A stretch of 64,000 nucleotides of DNA. Origin: Kurthia massiliensis. GTDB lineage: Bacteria > Bacillota > Bacilli > Bacillales_A > Planococcaceae. The position numbers and the translations under genes are program-made. The notes under the pieces were generated by a model. It did not search any database, was not told the origin of the DNA, and saw only the letters and a list, made by a program, of their open reading frames with translations. Positions within the stretch are counted from its first letter, which is position 1. Each line of letters opens with the position of its first letter. The DNA is taken from assembly GCF_000285555.1 (NCBI RefSeq), contig NZ_HE610996.1:363052-427051 (forward strand). The letters run 5' to 3'. Of this stretch, positions 1 through 10,562 are shown piece by piece.

Positions 1-1193
1 GTATCCGAATATTGCATCGAACGTTTCCCAATCGACAGCCCTGCCTCTTGAATGTCATCTAATGCTTTTTCGAGTGCAATGTCTGAAACGTCAGGCACGG
101 TTACTTGCTTCGGTTTAAATAACTGTGGGAATAATACGAGCGTCGCTGAAAATAACAACATGAAGACAGCGAGTATGCCTAGCGTCACGAGCCATTTGTT
201 GTGCTTTTTCTTTTTCGGCGTTTCAACTGGCTTTGGCTCCGGCGTTTTTTCTACTGCCATTACCCGCGTCACTTCTTCATCTGGTGGCGCTGGCACGAAG
301 TCTCGAATCACTGGAATTGCCTTCGTTTTTTCAATATCTTCTGGCACGATAAATTTCGCATCGTGCGCACGTGCATCATCTAGCACCGTTTCTAAATCTT
401 CGCGCATCGCTTCAACTGAATCGTAGCGATAACGTGGATCTTTCGCTGTCGCCTTTAACACGACATTTTCTAAACTTTGTGGAATAGACGGCACGATTTG
501 ACGCACGGACGGTGTTTCCGATTGCAAATGTTTAAGCGCAATCGACACAGCAGACTCCCCTGAAAATGGCAGCTGTCCTGTTAGTAATTCGTATAACACG
601 ATACCGAGCGCATACATATCTGACTTAACGGTCGCAATACCCCCACGCGCTTGCTCTGGTGATAAATAATGCACCGTCCCAAGTACTGAGTTCGTTTTCG
701 TAAATGATGTCGCCGATAGAGCCATCGCAATACCAAAATCGCTAATTTTCACGTTGCCATCTTCATCCATCAAAATGTTTTGTGGCTTAATGTCACGATG
801 AATAATTTGATTTTGGTGTGCATTCGCAATTGCTGACGTCAGTTGTACCATAATTTTCACCGCGCGCTGTGGCGAAAGTGGCGCGTATTGCTGAATATAT
901 TGTTTCAACGTTTGCCCTTTAATATATTCCATCACTAAATAATACATATCATCTTCTTCTCCGACATCGTAAATCGATACGATATTCGGATGCGTTAAGC
1001 TCGTAGATGACGACGCTTCTCGTTGAAAACGACGATGCAATTCATCTTCATCTGAAAAGTTGTAGCGTAAAATTTTAATCGCCACATCGCGATCTAAAAT
1101 AGCATCGTGCGCCAAATAGACGTTCGACATGCCGCCACCACCGATCAGTTTGAGAATTTTATAGCGTCCACCAATACGTTTTCCGATTAGCAT
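1..1193 (-). CDS. prkC: PASTA-domain Ser/Thr protein kinase PrkC (3' end cut by window edge)
   Basis: Membrane eukaryotic-type Ser/Thr kinase that senses muropeptides through extracellular PASTA repeats and phosphorylates cytoplasmic targets. I read 397 complete codons from the ATG at 1193 to the window edge. Visible: a glycine-rich loop (residues 18-24), the catalytic Lys in VAIK (40), HRD (132-134) and DFG (152-154), and an activation segment rich in Thr and Ser. A charged, Pro-rich linker follows, then one transmembrane helix (about 334-355) and the beginning of the first PASTA repeat (VTVPDVS, from 365). The remaining PASTA repeats lie outside the window. It starts 3 bases after the stop of prpC, its cognate phosphatase, which is the usual arrangement. 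Identity is near certain; only the C-terminus is unseen. Confidence 0.95.
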   Translation of the reverse strand, partial: MLIGKRIGGRYKILKLIGGGGMSNVYLAHDAILDRDVAIKILRYNFSDEDELHRRFQREASSSTSLTHPNIVSIYDVGEEDDMYYLVMEYIKGQTLKQYIQQYAPLSPQRAVKIMVQLTSAIANAHQNQIIHRDIKPQNILMDEDGNVKISDFGIAMALSATSFTKTNSVLGTVHYLSPEQARGGIATVKSDMYALGIVLYELLTGQLPFSGESAVSIALKHLQSETPSVRQIVPSIPQSLENVVLKATAKDPRYRYDSVEAMREDLETVLDDARAHDAKFIVPEDIEKTKAIPVIRDFVPAPPDEEVTRVMAVEKTPEPKPVETPKKKKHNKWLVTLGILAVFMLLFSATLVLFPQLFKPKQVTVPDVSDIALEKALDDIQEAGLSIGKRSMQYSD

Positions 1194-1196
1194 ACG

Positions 1197-1943
1197 CTAC
1201 ACCTCCTCTCGCTGTGCTTCTAATAAGATGCAAGAAATGTTATCTTCGCCACCATACAAATTGGCGCGTCGAATCAATTCGCGCCCTTTTGCCGCTAACG
1301 TCGTTTGAGTCATCACAACGCTATGTAATTCAGAAGACATTAGCTTATTGCTAAGGCCATCTGAACATATTAATAGATAGGAATAAGGCAACAATTGTAC
1401 CTGATAGTAGTCTGGTTCAATTGTTGCCTCGGTGCCTAAAGATTTTATGATGTAGTTTTTTTGTGGATGTACTTGCGCTTCTGCTTCGCTAATTTGCCCG
1501 GTTTCGACGAGCACGTTCACGTAAGAATGATCGCGTGTAATTTGCGTAATCGAAGCTTTTGATAAAACGTACGCACGACTATCACCAATATGACAAATCA
1601 TCACATCATCTCCCGCGATGAATGCCGCAATAAGTGTTGTACCCATGCCTTGGCATTCGTCGTGTGTTAATGAATAGTTGTATATGTCTTTGTTGACTTG
1701 TTTAATCGTTTGATCAAGCCATGCGCGCTGTGCTGTTGCTGTTTCAAAAGGTTTTTGTATTGCATTAAATGACGCTGCGAATCCGTCAACGGCCATCGTG
1801 CTCGCGACATCGCCGGCGTTATGCCCGCCCATGCCATCTGCAACGATTGCTAGTTGCATACCGACTGCATTCGTCAATACGACTGCTCGATCTTCATTGA
1901 GCGTTCGCTTCCTACCAATATCACTTTCAACCGTAAATCTCAA
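1197..1943 (-). CDS. prpC: PP2C-family Ser/Thr phosphatase PrpC (Stp)
   Basis: Cytosolic Mn-dependent phosphatase that reverses PrkC phosphorylation. The 248 residues match the usual 240-255. PP2C motifs are present: SDIGRKRTLNED near the N-terminus, VADGMGGHNAGDVAS (metal-binding Asp, GMGGH), GMGTTL, IGDSRAY and CSDGLSN, ending with the ED pair of GGEDNISC. The start codon is TTG, supported by a GAGGTG ribosome site 8 bases upstream and by the family N-terminus beginning with a short beta strand before the SDIG motif. It sits between rlmN and prkC in one operon, 21 bases after the rlmN stop. Confidence 0.96.
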   Translation of the reverse strand: MRFTVESDIGRKRTLNEDRAVVLTNAVGMQLAIVADGMGGHNAGDVASTMAVDGFAASFNAIQKPFETATAQRAWLDQTIKQVNKDIYNYSLTHDECQGMGTTLIAAFIAGDDVMICHIGDSRAYVLSKASITQITRDHSYVNVLVETGQISEAEAQVHPQKNYIIKSLGTEATIEPDYYQVQLLPYSYLLICSDGLSNKLMSSELHSVVMTQTTLAAKGRELIRRANLYGGEDNISCILLEAQREEV

Positions 1944-1964
1944 GGCACTTCACCTCTTCAACAA

Positions 1965-3077
1965 TTAGTGTGCAGTTTCTTCTTCACGCTCTTGCGCACG
2001 TAATTGACCACATGCCGCAGCGATATCTGAACCTTGTTCACGACGAATCGTTACGTTAATACCGCGGTCTTTTAAAGTGCGTTCGAAAGCGAAAATACTA
2101 CTGCGTGATGTACGTACGTAATCGCGTTCTGGTACGTAGTTGATTGGAATTAAGTTGACGTGACATTTAATATCTTTAATTAAATCCGCTAACTCATTCG
2201 CAATGTCTGTAGAATCGTTTTGACCAGACATTAAACCGTACTCGAAGCTGACACGACGGCCAGTTTTTTCTGTATAGTATTTTACCGCTTTTAATAGCTC
2301 ATCTAATTTGTAAGCTTTTGCGATAGGCATTAATTTTTGACGTGCTTCTTGGTTTGGTGCATGCAGTGATACCGCAAAGTTAATTTGTAGCTCTTCATCT
2401 GCAAATTTGTAAATTTTCGGTACGATACCAGATGTTGATACGGTAATGTGACGTGCACCGATGTTTAATGATTGTTTATGGTTAATGATACGTAAAAATT
2501 GCATCATGTTGTCGTAGTTATCGAACGGTTCGCCGATACCCATAATCACAACGCTTGATACACGTTCATTTAACTCATCTAATTGGCGTTGTACTTTTAC
2601 GACTTGCTCAACGATTTCACCTGCTAAAAGGTGACGTTTTAAGCCGCCAAGTGTTGACGCACAGAACGTACAACCGATACGGCAACCGACTTGTGTTGTC
2701 ACACAAATTGAGTTCCCATAGTTATGACGCATTAATACGGTTTCAATTGAGTAACCGTCTTGTAATTGGAATAAAAACTTAATCGTACCGTCTTTTGATT
2801 CTTGTTTTACAAGTGTTGATAACGTGCTAAATGCGAAGCTCGCTTCTAATTTATCACGTAACGCTTTTGAAAGGTTGCTCATATCTTCGAATGTGCCGAC
2901 GCGTTTCACGTATAACCAATCGAAAATTTGTTTCGCACGGAACGCTTTTTCGCCGTTATCTTTTAACCATTGTTCTAAGTCTTCTGGTAGTAATGAATAA
3001 ATTGATTCGCGTAATACTGGTTTTTCCTTTTTCACGCGTTTTGTTGTTGTTTCTGGTGTTTGATTTTGTTGTTCCAC
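1965..3077 (-). CDS. rlmN: Dual-specificity rRNA/tRNA adenine-C2 methyltransferase RlmN (radical SAM)
   Basis: Methylates C2 of A2503 in 23S rRNA and A37 of some tRNAs by radical SAM chemistry. The family signatures are visible: the radical SAM cysteines CRIGCTFC (C-x3-C-x2-C), the N-terminal helical domain ([17 protein letters not shown]-type), the MGIGEPFDN segment and a C-terminal AACGQL containing the methyl-carrying Cys. The open frame reaches a GTG at 3128 with no ribosome site. I prefer the GTG at 3077, which lies 9 bases after AAGGAG and gives 370 residues, close to the family length. Even so about 20 residues, charged and Lys/Thr-rich, precede the usual family start. The upstream neighbour rsmB also modifies rRNA. 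Confidence 0.94.
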   Translation of the reverse strand: MEQQNQTPETTTKRVKKEKPVLRESIYSLLPEDLEQWLKDNGEKAFRAKQIFDWLYVKRVGTFEDMSNLSKALRDKLEASFAFSTLSTLVKQESKDGTIKFLFQLQDGYSIETVLMRHNYGNSICVTTQVGCRIGCTFCASTLGGLKRHLLAGEIVEQVVKVQRQLDELNERVSSVVIMGIGEPFDNYDNMMQFLRIINHKQSLNIGARHITVSTSGIVPKIYKFADEELQINFAVSLHAPNQEARQKLMPIAKAYKLDELLKAVKYYTEKTGRRVSFEYGLMSGQNDSTDIANELADLIKDIKCHVNLIPINYVPERDYVRTSRSSIFAFERTLKDRGINVTIRREQGSDIAAACGQLRAQEREEETAH

Positions 3078-3141
3078 TGTTGGAATCTCCTTATTACTGT
3101 GGCTTAGGGGCCTTTGCCCATTCAGCACTTAGTTATTTCAA

Positions 3142-4500
3142 TTAGCCTTTTTTCACAAATGAAGCGACAAAAAAACCATCGCTGTTGAACTGTTGTGGGA
3201 ATACTTGCATCATGCCTTCTTCACGTAAACCGACTGCAGCTTCTGGTGCATTTTCAACAGGTGCCAGTTGCATATCAGGATGTTTCGCTAAAAATGCCTC
3301 AACTGTTCCATTGTTCTCCATTTTATCAATTGTACACGTACTGTAAACCATTTTGCCTTGAGGTTTTAATAATTCGTACGCTGCATCTAATAAATCAACT
3401 TGGATTTTGTGTAATGACGCAAAATCTTCTTCTGTTTTCGTGTACTTAATATCTGGCTTACGACGGATGACGCCTAAACCGCTACAAGGAGCATCGACTA
3501 AAATACGGTCAAATGATGCCGCTTCAAATTCATCGGTTGCTTTACGGCCGTCTAATACACTTGTTTTAATAATCGATAAGCCAAGACGATCTGCGTTTTC
3601 TTGAATTAATTTAATTTTATGCTTATGAAGGTCTGTCGCAATTAACTCGCCTTCGTTGTTCATTTTTTCAGCGATATGTGTCGTTTTACCACCAGGGGCT
3701 GCACACATATCGTAAACACGCATGCCAGGTTGTACATCTAAAGCATATGCTGGTAACATTGAGCTTTCGTCTTGAATCGTAATAATACCGTCTGCGAATG
3801 CTTGTGAACGAGCTGGTTGGCCTTCAATGACATGTAAACATTCAGGGACATTTTCGCTACGACGCACTGCATATTTTTCTTCCCATAGTGCTTCTAAACC
3901 GCCGCGTGTATCTGCTTTTGTTGCATTCACACGAACTGTTTGAAGTGGTGGGAAGTTGTTTTCGATTAACATATCTTCAGTGACTTCGACACCAAAGCCG
4001 TCGATGTAACGGCGCACAAGCCATTCTGGGTGACTCGTTTCAATTGCGATACGTTGTGCTGTATCTTTGATATCCGTCGTTTCACGTAAACCATTACGTA
4101 AAATTGAACGCAGGATACCGTTCACTGTCGCTGCGATACCGCCGTGACGTGCGCGGTGTTTTGCGATTTCAACCGCTTCGTTCACAGCTGCGTGATCTGG
4201 AATTTTATCTAAATACGCAATTTGGTAAAGTGATAAACGTAATAACCAACGTACCCACGTATCTAATTTCCCACGTACGTAAGGTTCTAAATAATAGTCT
4301 AGCGTTAATTTGTATTGAAGCGTACCGTACGTCAGCTCCGTTAATAAGCCACGGTCTTTTGCATCAATGTGATATTTTTCAATCGTTTGGTGTAGCAATA
4401 AATTGCTGTAAGCTTGCTTTTCGTCTACTGCCAGCAAAATTGTTAACGCTGCATCGCGCACATTGCCGTCCCAAATAGGGGCTTTCTTCTTTTTACTCAT
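3142..4500 (-). CDS. rsmB: 16S rRNA m5C967 methyltransferase RsmB
   Basis: SAM-dependent cytosine-C5 methyltransferase acting on 16S rRNA. It has 452 residues, the normal length. The N-terminal NusB-like RNA-binding domain (about 1-140) is followed by the Rossmann methyltransferase domain with SAM motif [15 protein letters not shown]. The two catalytic cysteines are in VDAPCSGLG and YSTCTI. The ATG overlaps the fmt stop in an ATGA junction, implying translational coupling. The order fmt-rsmB-rlmN matches B. subtilis. Confidence 0.96.
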   Translation of the reverse strand: MSKKKKAPIWDGNVRDAALTILLAVDEKQAYSNLLLHQTIEKYHIDAKDRGLLTELTYGTLQYKLTLDYYLEPYVRGKLDTWVRWLLRLSLYQIAYLDKIPDHAAVNEAVEIAKHRARHGGIAATVNGILRSILRNGLRETTDIKDTAQRIAIETSHPEWLVRRYIDGFGVEVTEDMLIENNFPPLQTVRVNATKADTRGGLEALWEEKYAVRRSENVPECLHVIEGQPARSQAFADGIITIQDESSMLPAYALDVQPGMRVYDMCAAPGGKTTHIAEKMNNEGELIATDLHKHKIKLIQENADRLGLSIIKTSVLDGRKATDEFEAASFDRILVDAPCSGLGVIRRKPDIKYTKTEEDFASLHKIQVDLLDAAYELLKPQGKMVYSTCTIDKMENNGTVEAFLAKHPDMQLAPVENAPEAAVGLREEGMMQVFPQQFNSDGFFVASFVKKG

Positions 4501-5438
4501 TCAAATCGATCCCCAATCGCTAATTTCGAGCCTACGCCGTTTAAATAGTTTACAGCTGGCATCGCTTTTTTACCTGCAGGTTGTAATTCTAATACATCGA
4601 CTGCAGTACCTTCACCACATGCTACGGTGAAGAATTTTTTTGCTTTCGCAATGACTGTACCTGGTGCTTCTGTTGTCGTTTCAGCAGACTCACGTACTGC
4701 CCATACTTTCACATTGTCACCGTCTAATGTCGTATAAGCGACCGGCCAAGAATTTAAGCCACGTACTTGGTTGAATACTGTACGTGCTGATTTTGACCAA
4801 TCAATACGTTCTTGCTCACGAGAAATGTTGTGTGCAAATGTTACTTTCGATTCGTCTTGCGCGATACGTTCGTTCGTACCCGCAACAATTGCTGGAATCG
4901 TTTCTTTTAAAAGGTCGCGACCGATGATGCTTAATTCATCGAATAATTGACCTGTCGTATGATGGTCTTCAATCGCGATGGCACGTTGTGAAATAATATC
5001 ACCTGCATCTAATTTTTCCGCCATATACATAATTGTAACGCCTGTTTCCGCTTCACCATCAAGTACTGCTTGATGGATTGGTGCGCCACCACGATATTTC
5101 GGTAATAATGACGCGTGCACATTCACGCAACCAAGTTTTGGCGTATCAAGTAATGATTTCGGTAAAATTTGACCGAATGCTGCTGTCACGACTAAATCTG
5201 GTTGTAAGTCGATAATTTGTTGTAGTTCTTCGGAGCCGCGTAATTTTTCAGGCTGAATAACTGGTAAACCAAGTTCAAGTGCTGCTACTTTTACTGGAGG
5301 TGGTGTTAACACACGTTTACGACCTACTGGACGGTCTGGTTGTGTCACAACGGCTAGTACGTCATAGCCTTCCTCTACTAACATTTGAAGTACTGGGACT
5401 GAGAATGCCGGTGTCCCCATAAATACGATTGACGTCAA
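4497..5438 (-). CDS. fmt: Methionyl-tRNA formyltransferase
   Basis: Formylates initiator Met-tRNA from 10-formyl-THF in the cytoplasm. It has 313 residues, the usual size. N-terminal formyltransferase fold begins [12 protein letters not shown]. The catalytic region contains [16 protein letters not shown] (Asn, His) and the downstream Asp in the [10 protein letters not shown] stretch. A C-terminal tRNA-binding domain runs from about residue 205. The start codon is TTG, 7 bases after GAGGAGG, and that ribosome site overlaps the poly-Glu tail and stop of def. Fmt and Def act at opposite ends of the same formyl-methionine cycle, so coupling makes sense. Confidence 0.96.
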   Translation of the reverse strand: MTSIVFMGTPAFSVPVLQMLVEEGYDVLAVVTQPDRPVGRKRVLTPPPVKVAALELGLPVIQPEKLRGSEELQQIIDLQPDLVVTAAFGQILPKSLLDTPKLGCVNVHASLLPKYRGGAPIHQAVLDGEAETGVTIMYMAEKLDAGDIISQRAIAIEDHHTTGQLFDELSIIGRDLLKETIPAIVAGTNERIAQDESKVTFAHNISREQERIDWSKSARTVFNQVRGLNSWPVAYTTLDGDNVKVWAVRESAETTTEAPGTVIAKAKKFFTVACGEGTAVDVLELQPAGKKAMPAVNYLNGVGSKLAIGDRFE

Positions 5439-5440
5439 TG

Positions 5441-5950
5441 TTATTCCTCCTCTTCCTCAAACATTTCTGCCATTTCTTCTGGTGTATACATTTTTTCCGC
5501 TTTCGTCGTAAACAATACGCCGTGTAAGTGGTCGATTTCGTGTTGAATGACGCGTGCATCATAGCCGTACGCTTCTAATTTGTAATGTTTGCCATTACGG
5601 TCATCGAATTCAACACGTACGCCGTTTGAACGTTCTACATCGCCGAATTGTTCAGGAATGCTTAAGCAACCTTCTAAATCAACGTTCGTATCATCAGAGT
5701 ATTGCACGATTTCTGGATTGATTAATTCAAGCATTTCTTCTTCATCTTCCGTATCAATGTTTAATAACACGATGCATGCTTGAATTGATTCGTTTACTTG
5801 TGGTGCAGCGATGCCGACGCCTTCGCTATCAACCATTGTTTCATACATATCGTCTAACAATTTGTGCAGTTTCGCATCAAATTTTGTAACGGGTTTTGCT
5901 TCTGCTAACAATACGTCAGCTGGTTCTGTGACTACTTTTAAAATCGTCAT
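5441..5950 (-). CDS. def: Peptide deformylase
   Basis: Metal hydrolase that removes the formyl group from nascent N-terminal Met. All three motifs are present: GVGIAAPQ (residues 44-51), EGCLS (93-97, metal ligand Cys95) and HEIDH (137-141, two His ligands plus catalytic Glu). The 169 residues and lack of a long insertion between motifs suggest the compact type 1 (DefA/PDF1) form. The C-terminus is unusually acidic, ending in five Glu. ATG start with an AGAGGA ribosome site. The only gap to priA is 14 bases. Confidence 0.95.
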   Translation of the reverse strand: MTILKVVTEPADVLLAEAKPVTKFDAKLHKLLDDMYETMVDSEGVGIAAPQVNESIQACIVLLNIDTEDEEEMLELINPEIVQYSDDTNVDLEGCLSIPEQFGDVERSNGVRVEFDDRNGKHYKLEAYGYDARVIQHEIDHLHGVLFTTKAEKMYTPEEMAEMFEEEEE

Positions 5951-5964
5951 GAAAATCCTCTTTT

Positions 5965-8373
5965 CTATATCGACGACGGATCAAGATCAACGAATAGCTG
6001 AACGCCATCTTTTATCCAGTCCGTGCGGTACATTTTAATTAATTGTTTCAATGCCTCAGTCAAATTAGGCTCTACTTTATATTTTATCAAACATTGATAA
6101 CGATATCTATTTTGGATTCGCGCAATTGATGCCGGCGTCGGTCCAATTAAGCCAACTTGTGGCGATAAATTTGCTTGAATGAAACGCATCGCTTTATGCG
6201 CATAGTCTGCTGCCTTCATCGCATTTTCGTGACTAATTTGAATAAGCACGACGAAAAAGTACGGTGGATAGCTAAAACGACGACGCATTTTCATCTCACG
6301 TTCATAAAATGGTTCGTAATGTTGGTCTTTTGCAAGGGCAATCGCATAATGTTCTGGCGTGTACGTTTGAATGACGACTTGTCCAGGTAATTCGTGACGT
6401 CCTGCACGTCCACTTACTTGCGTCAGCAATTGGAACGTTCGCTCTGATGCACGGAAATCCGGCAAATTCAGTGACGTATCAGCACTCATGACCCCGACGA
6501 GCGTAATGTTCGGGAAATCGAGCCCTTTCGCAATCATTTGCGTGCCGAGTAAAATGTCTGCTTCCCCGCGTCCGAATGCGTCTAAAATTTGCTCATGCGC
6601 ACCCTTTTGACGCGTCGTATCGACATCCATACGTAACACGCGCGCCTCTGGAAATACTTTATGCAATTCTTCTTCGATTTTTTGCGTTCCTGTACCGAAA
6701 AAGCGAATATGTTCACTTTCACAGCTTGGGCACTTTTCAGGCATCGGTTCTTCATAGCCACAATAGTGACATTTCAGCGAATGACTAAATTTATGGTACG
6801 TCATCGAAATATCACAGTTTTTACATTGTACGACCGTCCCACAATCACGACAAAGCACGAAAGATGAGAAACCGCGTCGATTTAAAAACAAGACGATTTG
6901 CTCATTGCGTGCTAGTCGTTCACGAATACCATCAGCGAGCGCACGTGAAAACATCGAGCGATTACCCGTATGTAGTTCTTCACGCATATCGACGATTTCG
7001 ACCGTTGGAAGCGCTTGTGTCTTCGCACGTTCTGTCAATGTGAGCAACGTATAACGTCCTTTTTGTGCACGTGCCGATGATTCAAGAGAAGGTGTTGCGC
7101 TACCTAAAATAACCGGACAATTGTAAAACTGACTGCGCCAAATTGCGGCATCACGCGCATGATAACGTGGTGTATCTTCTTGCTTATACGTAGACTCATG
7201 TTCTTCATCTAAAATGATGAGTCCAACGTTCGTAAACGGTGCAAAGATAGCAGAACGCGCACCGACGACCACGCTCACTTCCCCACGCTGTACTTTGCGC
7301 CATTCATCGTATTTTTCACCCATTGATAAGCCGCTATGCATGACCGCTACCGCATCGCCAAAGCGCGCGCGGAATCGTTCAGTCATTTGTGGCGTTAACG
7401 AAATTTCTGGTACGAGCACAATTGCTTGTTTACCTTCTTGCATGACGTGTTGAATCGCTTGTAAATACACTTCAGTTTTCCCACTACCGGTAATCCCTTG
7501 CAATAAAAACGTTTCAGCACGATGCGCGTCATAAGCCTCATTGATTTTTGCAAGCGCTGTTTGTTGTTCATCTGTGAGCGTCAGTGCCGACGTATGCGCG
7601 ACGTCTTTCGTAAACGGGTCGCGATACGTTTCTTCATAGATAAACGATGCGGCCCCTTTTTCAACAACTGCTTTCAGTACAGCTTCTGATACATCGATTA
7701 ACGCACATAGTTCACTCGGCACAAATTGTTCACCTGCATGTTCTGACATCCATTGGACGGCATGCAATTGTTTTTTCGCACGCAAGCCCATTTGTTCCGC
7801 AAGATTTTGTAAGAAAAATTTATCGTCATGAATTTTAATTTTACGAACGGTTTTCGTTTTACCTTGTTGTTTCACAACGGTTACAACTTCGACTTGACCG
7901 TCGCGTAACGCATGTTTTAATGGCGTTAATAGTCCTTGCTGTTCAAATAACTTGTAGTTCGCTTTTTCACGTTTGCCAAATAGCGCTTGTAAGTCTGGCG
8001 TTAATTGCTCGACAGGTACTTTTAATAACACACGCTTTTCATACTTCGCACGCAAAGCATTCGGCAACATTATTTGCAGCGCATCAATTTCATAACATAA
8101 CGTTTTTTGCGTCAACCACTTCGCCATCTCTAGCATTTCCGCCGTTAACACAGGCGCTAAATCTAGCAGTTCTGCGATATTTTTCAGCTTACCTGCTGGC
8201 ACATCTGTCGTATCGCTAAAACCGACAATAAAGCCGATCACATTGCGCGGGCCAAACGGAACTTTGACACGACTGCCTGCCTCGACTAAATGTTGTAAAC
8301 TTTCTGGTACCCCATAATCAAACGGACGGTCTACCGGATAGGCAGAGACGTCAACAATGACTTTTGCGATCAT
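5965..8373 (-). CDS. priA: Primosomal protein N' / replication restart helicase PriA
   Basis: 3'-5' DNA helicase that reloads the replisome at stalled forks. It has 802 residues, the usual Bacillales length. The N-terminal 3'BD domain (about 1-105) is followed by a winged-helix region, then helicase core with Walker A GITGSGKTE (about residue 290) and DEEH box. A zinc-binding insertion follows with four CxxC pairs (CRDC, CKNC, CHYC, CPSC). Further helicase motifs follow, including GLDFPN and QVSGRAGR. Its ATG overlaps the coaBC stop (ATGA), as in many Firmicutes. Confidence 0.96.
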   Translation of the reverse strand: MIAKVIVDVSAYPVDRPFDYGVPESLQHLVEAGSRVKVPFGPRNVIGFIVGFSDTTDVPAGKLKNIAELLDLAPVLTAEMLEMAKWLTQKTLCYEIDALQIMLPNALRAKYEKRVLLKVPVEQLTPDLQALFGKREKANYKLFEQQGLLTPLKHALRDGQVEVVTVVKQQGKTKTVRKIKIHDDKFFLQNLAEQMGLRAKKQLHAVQWMSEHAGEQFVPSELCALIDVSEAVLKAVVEKGAASFIYEETYRDPFTKDVAHTSALTLTDEQQTALAKINEAYDAHRAETFLLQGITGSGKTEVYLQAIQHVMQEGKQAIVLVPEISLTPQMTERFRARFGDAVAVMHSGLSMGEKYDEWRKVQRGEVSVVVGARSAIFAPFTNVGLIILDEEHESTYKQEDTPRYHARDAAIWRSQFYNCPVILGSATPSLESSARAQKGRYTLLTLTERAKTQALPTVEIVDMREELHTGNRSMFSRALADGIRERLARNEQIVLFLNRRGFSSFVLCRDCGTVVQCKNCDISMTYHKFSHSLKCHYCGYEEPMPEKCPSCESEHIRFFGTGTQKIEEELHKVFPEARVLRMDVDTTRQKGAHEQILDAFGRGEADILLGTQMIAKGLDFPNITLVGVMSADTSLNLPDFRASERTFQLLTQVSGRAGRHELPGQVVIQTYTPEHYAIALAKDQHYEPFYEREMKMRRRFSYPPYFFVVLIQISHENAMKAADYAHKAMRFIQANLSPQVGLIGPTPASIARIQNRYRYQCLIKYKVEPNLTEALKQLIKMYRTDWIKDGVQLFVDLDPSSI

Positions 8374-9572
8374 TTGGCAACACCTGAACGTTCGACGATC
8401 ACGTCTAGCAATTGTTTTGCAAGCGTCGTTTTCGTCATCGATGGGAAACTTTGTTGGAAATCATGACCGTAAAGCGTTACGGTATTTTTGTCTGCACCGA
8501 AACCACGGTCTGATTTTGAAACGTCGTTAGCAATAATATAATCTGCATTTTTACGTTGCAGTTTGCCGAGCGCGTACGTTTCAACATCGTTCGTTTCTGC
8601 AGCAAATCCGACGAGCAACTGATGTTGTTTTTGTTGGCCGAGTGTCGCTAAAATATCCGGTGTACGCACTAGTTCAATTACTGCATCACCGTCTTGTTTT
8701 TTCACTTTTTGTGCCGCAGCATATTTCGGACGATAATCCGCAACTGCTGCCGCTTTAATGACGATTGCTGCCTCGTCGTATTCTTTCATAATGGCTTCTA
8801 GCATTTGCTGTGCACTTTCAATTGCTACGACTTTCATGCCGTGTGGATCTGCGAGTGAAACCGGTCCATGCACGAGCGTCACATCTGCGCCTAAATCGCG
8901 TGCTGCTTCGGCCATCGCATAGCCCATTTTGCCACTTGAGAAATTTGATAAATAACGGACAGGATCAATTCGCTCTAATGTCGGTCCTGCCGAAACGATC
9001 ACTTTTTTACCTGCGAGTGGTTTTTGCTGTGGCTCAAAAAACTTACTCATGATTGACACAATTTTTTCAGGTTCTTCTAAACGACCTTTACCGACGTAGC
9101 CACATGCTAAATAACCGGCAGACGGCTCGATAAAGCGAATTCCATCTGCATACAATCGGTCGATATTGCGTAGCACCGCTGGATGATCATACATATGAAC
9201 GTTCATCGCTGGTGCAACCCATACAGGTGCTGTCGTTGCAAGCAGCGTCGTTGTTACCATATCGTCTGCAATACCGTTTGCTAATTTACCGATCACATTG
9301 GCAGTTGCTGGTGCAACGAGTACGAGGTCTGCCCAGTCTGCTAAATCGATGTGCGCGATGACGCTTGAATCTTTTTCATCGAACGTATCGTAAAACACGT
9401 CATTTTTAGACATTACTTGAAAACTTAATGGATTGACGAACTGACGCGCAGATTCCGTCATGATCACTTTCACAGTAGCGCCTGCTTGTGTCAGTTTACT
9501 CACAAGGGCGACCGCTTTATAAACGGCGATACCGCCACATACACATAGTAGAATTTTTTTATTCAGTAGCAT
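8370..9572 (-). CDS. coaBC: Bifunctional phosphopantothenoylcysteine decarboxylase / synthase CoaBC
   Basis: Two consecutive steps of coenzyme A synthesis. The N-terminal flavoprotein decarboxylase (CoaC, about 1-180) shows the APAMN motif with catalytic His nearby and the CGYVGKGR substrate-clamp Cys. The C-terminal CTP-dependent ligase (CoaB, about 190-400) begins KKVIVSAGPTLERIDPVR and carries IKAAAVADYRP and the KNADYIIAND stretch. The open frame extends 14 codons further upstream, but the ATG at 9572 has GGGGAGG 7 bases before it and gives the standard 400 residues. It is separated from rpoZ by an intrinsic terminator, and its 3' end is coupled to priA. Confidence 0.95.
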   Translation of the reverse strand: MLLNKKILLCVCGGIAVYKAVALVSKLTQAGATVKVIMTESARQFVNPLSFQVMSKNDVFYDTFDEKDSSVIAHIDLADWADLVLVAPATANVIGKLANGIADDMVTTTLLATTAPVWVAPAMNVHMYDHPAVLRNIDRLYADGIRFIEPSAGYLACGYVGKGRLEEPEKIVSIMSKFFEPQQKPLAGKKVIVSAGPTLERIDPVRYLSNFSSGKMGYAMAEAARDLGADVTLVHGPVSLADPHGMKVVAIESAQQMLEAIMKEYDEAAIVIKAAAVADYRPKYAAAQKVKKQDGDAVIELVRTPDILATLGQQKQHQLLVGFAAETNDVETYALGKLQRKNADYIIANDVSKSDRGFGADKNTVTLYGHDFQQSFPSMTKTTLAKQLLDVIVERSGVAK

Positions 9573-9586
9573 ACAAATTCCTCCCC

Positions 9587-9624
9587 AATAAAATAGAAAG
9601 CCCCCAAGAACCAACCTGGGAGCT
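9587..9624 (-). terminator. Intrinsic terminator/attenuator between rpoZ and coaBC
   Basis: On the minus strand AGCTCCCA pairs with TGGGGGCT (one G-U) around a 10-nt loop, followed by TTTCTATTTTATT. It lies inside the operon, so it would reduce rather than abolish coaBC-priA-def-fmt transcription relative to gmk-rpoZ. Confidence 0.65.
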
Positions 9625-9663
9625 TCTTCGATTCTTCATCGAGTAATGTTGTTGATGGCGAAA

Positions 9664-9888
9664 TTAAACTTCGTCTTCGTATACTTTTGATTCGTCTTGT
9701 TTTTCTTTTAATAAAACGCCAGCTGCAACTTCTTCAAGTGCTTTACCTACGTTTTTCACTGATCGATAATCAGAAAGAAGCTCAGGTGAGCCATCTTGCA
9801 TTGCGCGTGCGCGTTTAGAAGCAAGGCTTACTAAAGAATATTTTGAATCAATTTTTGTTTTTAATACGTCAACTGATGGATAGATCAT
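9664..9888 (-). CDS. rpoZ: RNA polymerase omega subunit
   Basis: Small RNA polymerase subunit that helps beta' folding and assembly. It has 74 residues, typical of Bacillales omega. The conserved N-terminal part is [20 protein letters not shown] and the ASKRARAM segment follows, matching the family's S-x-a-x-R-A-R-q motif. It lies 3 bases after gmk. The gmk-rpoZ-coaBC-priA order is strongly conserved. Confidence 0.95.
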   Translation of the reverse strand: MIYPSVDVLKTKIDSKYSLVSLASKRARAMQDGSPELLSDYRSVKNVGKALEEVAAGVLLKEKQDESKVYEDEV

Positions 9889-9891
9889 CGG

Positions 9892-10539
<648 letters not shown>

Positions 10540-10562
10540 TTATTTTACATGTTCTTCAGTGA

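Noticed and set aside
52-426. Plus-strand open frame of 124 codons
   Set aside because: Lies opposite the PrkC linker, membrane helix and PASTA start; low-complexity Ser/Thr translation of an antisense strand.
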